Shown one piece after another: positions 58,131 to 64,000 of a stretch of DNA of 64,000 bases. Source of the stretch: Foliimonas ilicis. Lineage in GTDB: Bacteria > Pseudomonadota > Alphaproteobacteria > Rhizobiales > Rhizobiaceae. Both the position numbers and the translations under genes were made by a program. The DNA is taken from contig NZ_JBDUUH010000001.1 in NCBI RefSeq assembly GCF_039939195.1, positions 930,001 through 994,000 of the forward strand. The letters run 5' to 3'. How positions within the stretch are numbered: the stretch's first letter is position 1; each line of letters begins with the position of its first letter. Below the pieces are notes generated by a model, which saw nothing but the letters and a program-made list of their open reading frames with translations, was not told where the DNA came from and ran no database searches.

Positions 58131-59966
58131 ATGGCGAAGGTTGAAACCCAAGCCGACAAGGACGTCGAGGCATGCCTCGATGGTGAGGTCAGCTTTGCGC
58201 TCATCGCCGGTGCCGGAGCCGGCAAGACGTCCTCGCTGATCGATGCCTTGGAATGGGTGCGCGAGCACAAGGGAAAGGCCTTGCGTCAGAACGGTCAACG
58301 CGTTGCCTGCATCACCTATACCAAGCGGGCAGTGGCGGTAATCAGCGAGAGGCTCGGCTTCGACGATCTCTATGCTGTGTCGACATTGCATAGTTTTCTA
58401 TGGGCGCAGTTCGGACGATTTCATCCTGACATCCGCCGGGCACTAGAAAACCGCCGCCTGCCGGATCTGATCGCGAAGGAGCGCGCGAAGGATAACGGCG
58501 GCCAGAGCAAAGCCGCGTGCGAGGCCCGGGCAAAGGCCGAGCGGTACGAACTGGACTTGGCGGCACTCGCGGCTGTCGAGCAGTTCGACTATGGCGATGC
58601 GGTCTATGGGGATTATCCCAATGGCGTCCTCGGGCACGACGATATCATAATCATCGCGTCCTACCTCCTCGAGGAAAATGCGACTTTCCGCCGTATCTTG
58701 GGACTGCGCTTTCCGTACATCTTCGTGGACGAGGCCCAAGATACAGCCGAAACAATCGTTCGTGGTCTGAACCTCGCTTGCGAAGGCGAGGGTCTGCCGA
58801 TCGTCGGTTATTTCGGCGACCCTTGGCAGCAGATCTATGATGAGACCAGTGAGGACTTTGCGCCGCCTCTGACCGGCAAGACGATCACCAAAGTCGAGAA
58901 TTTTCGCTGTTCGAGGAGCGTGATTGGCTTGCTCAACGGCTTCCGCACGGATGTCGTGCAGGTGCCGGCGGGCAAGAACCAAGATGTGGAAGGCAGTGTC
59001 GTCTTCCGCCTGGTGAAAGCGGAGGCTCCGGAAGAACCGCGGAATCGGTATTCGGACGCGCAGACCGGACGCGCACTCGCGCAGATGGATCAGGCAATGA
59101 CGGACTGGGGTTGGACCAATCGCGACGACGTCGTGAAGCTTTTTCTGGTCCGCCAGATGATTGCCAGGAGGATGGGCTTTGCCACGCTCAATCGGCTGTT
59201 CTCTGGTCAGTTCGCGTCCACACGTGCGCAAGATGCGTTCGAGCGAGGCCAACACTTCCTGCTCCTGCCACTGACGTCTACCATCTTGCCCCTCGTCGAG
59301 GCGCACCGTGCTGGCAACAGCCGCCGAATCATCGATATCCTCAGACAGCAAAGCCCCGCGTTTGCGGTGGATGGCATCAATGCGTCCAAGAGCCTGCGAT
59401 CCATGGTCGACACGTCAATCGATATCGTCGCCGAGTTGGCCGGTCGCTGGGAGGCGGCGGCGATTGGCGATATTCTGCGCTTCGCTGCGGACAAACAGAT
59501 TATCCGGGTCGCCGAGCGGCTACAGGCTAACCTGATCCGCGATCCCCGTGTCGAAGTCTATGATGCTGAGCAGCACGGACTGGACAAAGGCGACTGGCTT
59601 GCTGACACTTTGTTCGGGATGACTACGAGCGAGGTCGCAGCTTACACATCCTTTGTCGGCAAGAACACTGCGTTCAGTACCCAACATGGTGTGAAGGGCG
59701 AAGAATATCCGAAGGTGCTTGTGGTTTATGACGACGTCGAAGCTGGCTGGCACAATTACAATTTCGCGAAGCTCCTGACGCCCGGGATTTCAGGGGTCGG
59801 GACGGACAAGCAAGAGGCGCGCGGCCGCAAGCTCGCTTATGTATCGCTTTCGCGGGCGCTCGAGGATTTGCGGGTCTTATTCTTCACGAGCGATCCCGAG
59901 GCTGCGCGCGCCGAGCTGATCGCAAAAGGCTTGCTTTCCGCTGACCAGATCGAACTCGTCGGCTGA
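58131..59966 (+). CDS. UvrD/PcrA-like helicase (GajB-like)
   Basis: 611-residue superfamily 1A helicase. Motifs in order: Q-less N terminus, I GAGAGKTS (27-34), Ia ITYTKRAV, II VDEAQDT (199-205), III FGDPWQQIYD (228-237), V STQHGVKGEEYPKVLV and VI YVSLSRALEDLRV. One base separates it from the OLD gene, so they are co-translated. OLD plus UvrD neighbours define class 2 OLD/Gabija systems, in which GajB helps activate GajA. Longer than the type GajB (about 494). Confidence 0.88.
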   Translation: MAKVETQADKDVEACLDGEVSFALIAGAGAGKTSSLIDALEWVREHKGKALRQNGQRVACITYTKRAVAVISERLGFDDLYAVSTLHSFLWAQFGRFHPDIRRALENRRLPDLIAKERAKDNGGQSKAACEARAKAERYELDLAALAAVEQFDYGDAVYGDYPNGVLGHDDIIIIASYLLEENATFRRILGLRFPYIFVDEAQDTAETIVRGLNLACEGEGLPIVGYFGDPWQQIYDETSEDFAPPLTGKTITKVENFRCSRSVIGLLNGFRTDVVQVPAGKNQDVEGSVVFRLVKAEAPEEPRNRYSDAQTGRALAQMDQAMTDWGWTNRDDVVKLFLVRQMIARRMGFATLNRLFSGQFASTRAQDAFERGQHFLLLPLTSTILPLVEAHRAGNSRRIIDILRQQSPAFAVDGINASKSLRSMVDTSIDIVAELAGRWEAAAIGDILRFAADKQIIRVAERLQANLIRDPRVEVYDAEQHGLDKGDWLADTLFGMTTSEVAAYTSFVGKNTAFSTQHGVKGEEYPKVLVVYDDVEAGWHNYNFAKLLTPGISGVGTDKQEARGRKLAYVSLSRALEDLRVLFFTSDPEAARAELIAKGLLSADQIELVG

Positions 59967-60059
59967 GGTTGCGTCGCGTTGTATTATCCGAACCATTGGC
60001 TTGGGCTGGAGCCTGTTACGACGAGCGAAAGCATTTTTCATATCAATGCGTTGCCAACT

Positions 60060-60995
60060 TCATTCCAGTTTCTCGAACATCTCGTCAATCGAGCGGGACC
60101 GCCGGGGGAGAGAGGCAGCCAGTTCATCGGTGTCGAGAACGTATTTTTTAAGCCGAAATGTGCCGGATAGCTCCCGCATCTCGAAGAAGCGGACAGGCCT
60201 TGCCCGGTTCGCAAGGGCCTGGACGATGGTGAACTTGACGGTCGATTTGCAGCGGATGCCGAAAATGACCTCTTCGAGTTCGAGTGGGGAGTCGTGGACA
60301 CCGCGTTTTCCGATCAGACGCCATTCGCGTTCGTAGCGCCAGCTTGCGGCCTTCCGCAGGAGGACAGCTTCGTCGACACGACGTTGAGCCTCGGTGTCGT
60401 TTTCCATCACGGCCACGTCGCTGGCCAGAACCTTGCGACTGCCGCCGTAGCGAATATTGTGAAGGTTCGCTTCCGCCCCGACCGGGACAGAGTATGCGGC
60501 GCAGACGCCATTATGCTGGTCACCATAATGGCTCCACATCAAGGGGCAGGTTGCTCGCGAGCCGAACGAGACGATGCCACGATCGTAGCGGCGCAGAAGT
60601 TCCTCTTCGAGATATTGACGAAGCAGCCAGTGAAGCGGGTCCTCAACTTCGTAGCTCGGGTCCGTTGCATGATACCGGATGTCATCGAGGAGTCGCGATG
60701 CCTCTTTCTGGCTATGCCGCGCGATATGGTCGGCAGTCTTGGGGCCACGGTATTTCAGCGACTTTGCTGCGGCCCGCATTTCGGCTAGCACTCTTTGCTC
60801 GCGTAGATGGCTGAGAACCCGCTCCAACTGGGCATTGGGAAGGTTCCCCTCAAGGGATGGTCGGCAGTCCAGAGGGTCGTTGAAGTCGCCTGGATCCGAA
60901 TAATACAGTTCGTCGGCGACCAGCATGTCGAGAAGGCGTGGGCTGAATGCGCGATATTTGAACAGCAATCGGGGTAGTTTGCTCGCCTCATCCAT
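60060..60995 (-). CDS. DUF2971 family protein
   Basis: 311-residue DUF2971 protein: LFKYRAFSPRLLDMLVADELYYSDPGDFNDPLDC at the N terminus, IVSFGSRATCPLMWSHYGDQHNGVCAAYSV in the middle and ASWRYEREWRLIGKRG later, all typical of the family. DUF2971 genes are frequent in defence islands. The biochemical activity is unknown. It is convergent with the helicase gene. Confidence 0.88.
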   Translation of the reverse strand: MDEASKLPRLLFKYRAFSPRLLDMLVADELYYSDPGDFNDPLDCRPSLEGNLPNAQLERVLSHLREQRVLAEMRAAAKSLKYRGPKTADHIARHSQKEASRLLDDIRYHATDPSYEVEDPLHWLLRQYLEEELLRRYDRGIVSFGSRATCPLMWSHYGDQHNGVCAAYSVPVGAEANLHNIRYGGSRKVLASDVAVMENDTEAQRRVDEAVLLRKAASWRYEREWRLIGKRGVHDSPLELEEVIFGIRCKSTVKFTIVQALANRARPVRFFEMRELSGTFRLKKYVLDTDELAASLPRRSRSIDEMFEKLE

Positions 60996-61071
60996 GTTCG
61001 TCCTTAGGCCCTCAAATTGGTTGCTTCTCGTCTCTGAAGACGACTTCCTCGCGCTTCGGGCGACATCTCGA

Positions 61072-61905
61072 TCAAGATTGCTCCGCCAACTCCGCGAGGA
61101 GATAGTTGATGTAGCTGCGTGTCAGGTTGCAGTAGAGATGTGCTTCCCTGAGCGACGGCGAGACATCCGCCGCGAGTTGTGTGCCGTGTCGGACCCCGCC
61201 GCCTCCGGGTGAGGAGAGGAAACCATGCATTTTGGTCATCCAACCCAGAGTTTCGGCCAGCGCGCTGCCGCCGTTATTTTTGCGCAAGGCTCGGATGATC
61301 TCGTTGAAGTATTTTCCTTCGACCGTTCCTGATCCGCTTTCCTGACCCTGGAATGCCGTCGAGACGGTTTCAAGGAGCCAAAGGATTTCCTGCACCGCCT
61401 GCCGCGGGCGTTGTTCGAGAAGAAGACGATCGGCCTGGTCCAGCGAGGTATGAATAAGTTCATGCGCGCGTTGACCCAGCGATTTCTGTGGCGTCTGGAC
61501 GGCTATTGCTGTCTGGGGGTGCCGCGCCAGCAGAGCTGGGGGTCTTACCTCATAGGGGACTTCATGCTCATAGAGGATCTGGTTGACAACGTCGGCGTCA
61601 GGAAGGCCTATTTCAGGGTGCGTCGTCTGTATTTGCGTACATCCATCCCAGAAGGCGCTAATGAAAACCGGAGCATTGTCCCCGGCAGTCATCATCGCGC
61701 CATGAAGGTCGCTGATGGCCCAGCTTTCGCTAGAGCTCCAAGATTGACCACCAGTGAACCTCGCCTTGAACAGTTCAAAGATCGACCAGGAGGATTCCGA
61801 CTGGCTGGCGATAGAGTGAACCAGTGAATTAAAAGCGTTCACCGCAGCCGGGGACATCGGACCGGGAGAGCCATAGCGCCATGCTGTCGGCATCGTCAGG
61901 GCCAT
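61072..61905 (-). CDS. Abortive-infection-like protein (Abi C-terminal domain)
   Basis: 277-residue soluble protein. The C-terminal third resembles the abortive infection C-terminal (HEPN-like) domain: YFNEIIRALRKNNGGSALAETLGWM, GGGGVRHGTQ and REAHLYCNLTRSYINYLLAEL, where a short Arg-x-His motif sits before a second His. The N-terminal part (residues 1-140) is unrecognised and may sense the trigger. HEPN domains of this kind are usually RNases. A defence role is inferred from this and the neighbours. Confidence 0.65.
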   Translation of the reverse strand: MALTMPTAWRYGSPGPMSPAAVNAFNSLVHSIASQSESSWSIFELFKARFTGGQSWSSSESWAISDLHGAMMTAGDNAPVFISAFWDGCTQIQTTHPEIGLPDADVVNQILYEHEVPYEVRPPALLARHPQTAIAVQTPQKSLGQRAHELIHTSLDQADRLLLEQRPRQAVQEILWLLETVSTAFQGQESGSGTVEGKYFNEIIRALRKNNGGSALAETLGWMTKMHGFLSSPGGGGVRHGTQLAADVSPSLREAHLYCNLTRSYINYLLAELAEQS

Positions 61906-61914
61906 GTCGCCACC

Positions 61915-62340
61915 TCAGGTTTCTTCGGCAGGAAGCGCGAAGCGGACCACGCGCAGATGGTCATCGTCGTCGATCGTAATTTCGAGCACTTGGTTGATCA
62001 GGTCGTCATCAGCAGTGTCGAGTTCGGCCAGCGCCTGTTCGAACAGTTCGATCTGCATATCGAGGTCCATGCCGGGCGGACCGTTGAGGCAGATCAGTCC
62101 GGCATGGATGGCGACATCGGCATATTGCCCCTTGGTTCCGGGCCTGTCTTTCGGCCCCCTGAAATCCACCGAGTTTTTGGTGACGAAGGTCCAGTCACCG
62201 TCGAGGATGATGGGCTTCAGCTCCCAGTCCTTCAGGCCTCCGAGCTTCAACCAGACGACATGACTGGTCTCGCCGAACCCCTTATCCAATGCCAGCTTTG
62301 CCAGTTCGGGACTGAGGCATTCATCGATCAGGAACTTCAT
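61915..62340 (-). CDS. DUF5615 PIN-like toxin
   Basis: 141-residue PIN-like protein: KFLIDECLSPELAKLALDKGF with the first acidic residues, DWELKPIILDGDWTFVTKNSVDF with the central motif. PIN-fold proteins are RNases, often toxins. Its start overlaps the stop of a DUF433 gene by 4 bases, the usual antitoxin partner. The family is sometimes longer at the 3' end of the fold; this one has an acidic tail. Confidence 0.88.
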   Translation of the reverse strand: MKFLIDECLSPELAKLALDKGFGETSHVVWLKLGGLKDWELKPIILDGDWTFVTKNSVDFRGPKDRPGTKGQYADVAIHAGLICLNGPPGMDLDMQIELFEQALAELDTADDDLINQVLEITIDDDDHLRVVRFALPAEET

Positions 62341-62990
62341 CCCGCCTTCCTGAGACGAGGAACGCGGCGATCCGTGATGATGACCGAGCCTTCGGGAAGA
62401 TCGCCAGAGACGCGTGGGCGACCGCGCAGCGGGTTCGCTTCCGCGTAGATCGTGGCGAGCCTAACCTTCCTGACGTCCAGGCTGGGCCAGGCTGCGAGGA
62501 TGCGCTCCATCGAATGGCCGGCGGCTACGGATGCCGCAACGTCGTAGACAGGAACGCGGGTGCCCTGGAAGACGGGCGTGCCGCCAAGAATCCCTGGCGA
62601 GGTTGTGACCATCTCCCGTGCGGCGGCGAGATCGTCCAGCCGCTCGCTCGCGCCCTTCATGAAGGGCAACAGGTCGATGGTCAGGAACTCGTCGCGCACG
62701 GTCCAGTCCTCGCGAAGCAGCGCAGCCCAGGGCAGGGCGCGTGACCGTGTGAGCCGGGGCTCCGCGGTCCTGATGGCCGACAAGCGCTCTTCCGAGGTCA
62801 GGCGCTTCGCGCTCTCGAAATAGAAGGCGATGAGCGAACAGGCTCCGGCCAGGACGTAGCGGCCGTTGTCGAGTGAGACGAAGGCGTCTGGCAGGATGTG
62901 TTCGTCGATGACGCGGTTGACGTCGCGCAGGCTCACGCGCGAGACGACGGCGGCCTCGCTCGCCTTCAGCATTTCCGCAACTGCGGGCAT
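62337..62990 (-). CDS. DUF433 domain antitoxin
   Basis: 217-residue protein. The C-terminal half carries the DUF433 HTH-like domain (GILGGTPVFQGTRVPVYDVAASVAAGHSMERILAAWPSLDVRKVRLATIYA). The N-terminal 110 residues start with a MerR/RHH-like segment (AVVSRVSLRDVNRVIDEHIL) and may bind DNA. DUF433 proteins pair with DUF5615 PIN toxins. ATG 62990 is preferred and has GGAGG 6 bases upstream. Confidence 0.88.
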   Translation of the reverse strand: MPAVAEMLKASEAAVVSRVSLRDVNRVIDEHILPDAFVSLDNGRYVLAGACSLIAFYFESAKRLTSEERLSAIRTAEPRLTRSRALPWAALLREDWTVRDEFLTIDLLPFMKGASERLDDLAAAREMVTTSPGILGGTPVFQGTRVPVYDVAASVAAGHSMERILAAWPSLDVRKVRLATIYAEANPLRGRPRVSGDLPEGSVIITDRRVPRLRKAG

Positions 62991-63121
62991 GGGAGCCTCC
63001 TGATTAAATCTTCCGATACGTCGGAATATATACTGCGGAGGCCGGAATTTCAATGTCCGATCGAGACTGGACGCGGGGCATGATCCAAAAGAGGGGACCG
63101 CCGCCCCACGCATGAGCGGTA

Positions 63122-64000
63122 TCAAGCTGCGATATCCAGTTCCTCATCCTTATCCTCTGCCTTCTCCGTGACGGGAAGGGTGAGGGCCAGCGCGATGGCG
63201 TCCGACACCTTGTTGGCGGCGGCCCTGATTGGATCGGTCTTGAGATGGGCATATCGCGCGGTCGTCTGGACCTGCGTGTGGCCGAGCAGCCTGCCGATCA
63301 TGGTCAGATCCTCGCCAAGCTGGAGGGCGTCCGAGGCGAAAGAGTGGCGGAGATCGTGAATACGCAGATCGTCCAGTCCGGCGCGTTTGCGCAGACGTCG
63401 CCACGGCTTCTGCATGTCGGTCAGGTGCTGACCCTCGATCGTCCCGGTGATGACGTAGGGATTGTCCTTCACCTTGGGGACCGTCTTGAAGACTTCCACG
63501 ACGGCTTGACCGATTGCGACCAGCTTTGCTCCACTCTTTGAATCGGGCAGGCGGAGAAGGCCCGCATCGAGATCGACATATTCCCATTTCAGCTTCTGGA
63601 TTTCGCTGAGGCGGCAGCCGGTAAGAAGCAGAAGCTGGATGCAAAACGCGGCTTCGCGTTCGGCATTGGTCTCGCGCAGGACTTTGCCGAGCCGGGCAAG
63701 CTCATCGGGCGTGAGGTAACGCTCGCGCTTGACCTCCTTGTAGCGCTTGACCTTCCAACAGGGGTTCACGCCGTCGGTGCGTACGCCCCAGGTATGGGCG
63801 ACAGTGAACATGACCGAGAGCACCCCAAGGGTCCTGTTGGCCTGATAGGGCGTTTCCTTCATCGACTGGTGCATCTCGACGACATCGGCGCGGGTGATGT
63901 CGATGATGCGATGCGATCCCAGCTTCGGGTTGATGAAGAGTTCGACCGACCTTTTGTATTCCGCATGGGTGGAGGCTTTGCAGTGTGATGCGACGTGCTC
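63122..64000 (-). CDS. int: Tyrosine-type site-specific integrase (5' end beyond window)
   Basis: The frame is open to base 64000, so the N terminus lies outside; the visible 292 residues include part of the SAM-like core-binding domain (VELFINPKLGSHRIIDITRADVVEMHQSM) and the whole catalytic domain. Catalytic residues are visible: Arg in LLTGCRLSEIQKL, HxxR in RIHDLRHSFAS, His in GRLLGHTQVQTTARY with Tyr in TARYAHL. It integrates and excises the element, probably at a tRNA gene outside the window. Its place at the end of the core supports an ICE rather than a plasmid. Confidence 0.93.
   Translation of the reverse strand, partial: EHVASHCKASTHAEYKRSVELFINPKLGSHRIIDITRADVVEMHQSMKETPYQANRTLGVLSVMFTVAHTWGVRTDGVNPCWKVKRYKEVKRERYLTPDELARLGKVLRETNAEREAAFCIQLLLLTGCRLSEIQKLKWEYVDLDAGLLRLPDSKSGAKLVAIGQAVVEVFKTVPKVKDNPYVITGTIEGQHLTDMQKPWRRLRKRAGLDDLRIHDLRHSFASDALQLGEDLTMIGRLLGHTQVQTTARYAHLKTDPIRAAANKVSDAIALALTLPVTEKAEDKDEELDIAA

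Noticed and set aside
63900..64000. Attachment site or tRNA gene next to the integrase
   Set aside because: The integrase gene runs through the window end, so the attachment site must lie beyond it; no tRNA-like fold is visible here or at the left side.

Overview
The window is GC-rich and reads as an alphaproteobacterial chromosome segment carrying most of an integrative and conjugative element (ICE). The host type is inferred from three things: an alphaproteobacterial cyo respiratory operon with a RegB-type sensor, the DUF2849/CysI/DUF934 sulfite-reductase arrangement, and a transfer gene set (Trb apparatus, DUF2274, DUF736, DUF2840, TrbK-alt) typical of alphaproteobacterial ICEs. I cannot name a genus. 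I see no tRNA, rRNA or CRISPR array.

Region 1 (1-13.1 kb) carries respiration and sulfur or nitrogen oxyanion genes. On the minus strand lies a cyoABCD quinol oxidase operon followed by SURF1 and SCO assembly factors, then a RegB-like redox sensor kinase cut by the left edge. Divergent from cyoA on the plus strand are an MFS transporter, a DUF2849-CysI fusion reductase, DUF934, a CPVC thioredoxin-fold protein and a LysR regulator. By eye this region is less GC-rich than the transfer block. It may be ICE cargo or flanking chromosome; no attachment site is visible to decide.

Region 2 (13.1-34.4 kb), all minus strand and mostly with overlapping ATGA-type junctions, is the transfer and maintenance core. 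In order of transcription it holds regulators, RepA with an apparent embedded origin, ParA, a DNA methyltransferase, an RHH protein, DUF2840, the TraF peptidase, DUF736, a lytic transglycosylase, an oriT candidate, the relaxase, the TraG coupling protein, an RHH protein, and then trbB-C-D-E-J-K-L-F-G-I and DUF2274.

Region 3 (34.4-54.4 kb) is the ICE accessory backbone: an I78 inhibitor, SSB, an AraC/DUF2000/LysE cargo cassette, DUF2493, a Toprim protein, a giant methyltransferase plus strawberry-notch helicase, antirestriction proteins (KlcA/ArdB and ArdC types), a large ParB and many small ICE proteins. Several genes here are single units with their own hairpin leader and Rho-independent terminator. 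The leaders look like one recurring structured RNA element, which I consider the most interesting non-coding signal in the window.

Region 4 (54.5-64 kb) is a defence island at the integrase end. It holds an unknown helical protein, a Gabija-like OLD nuclease plus UvrD helicase pair, a DUF2971 protein, an abortive-infection-like protein, a DUF433/DUF5615 toxin-antitoxin pair, and a tyrosine integrase running off the right edge.
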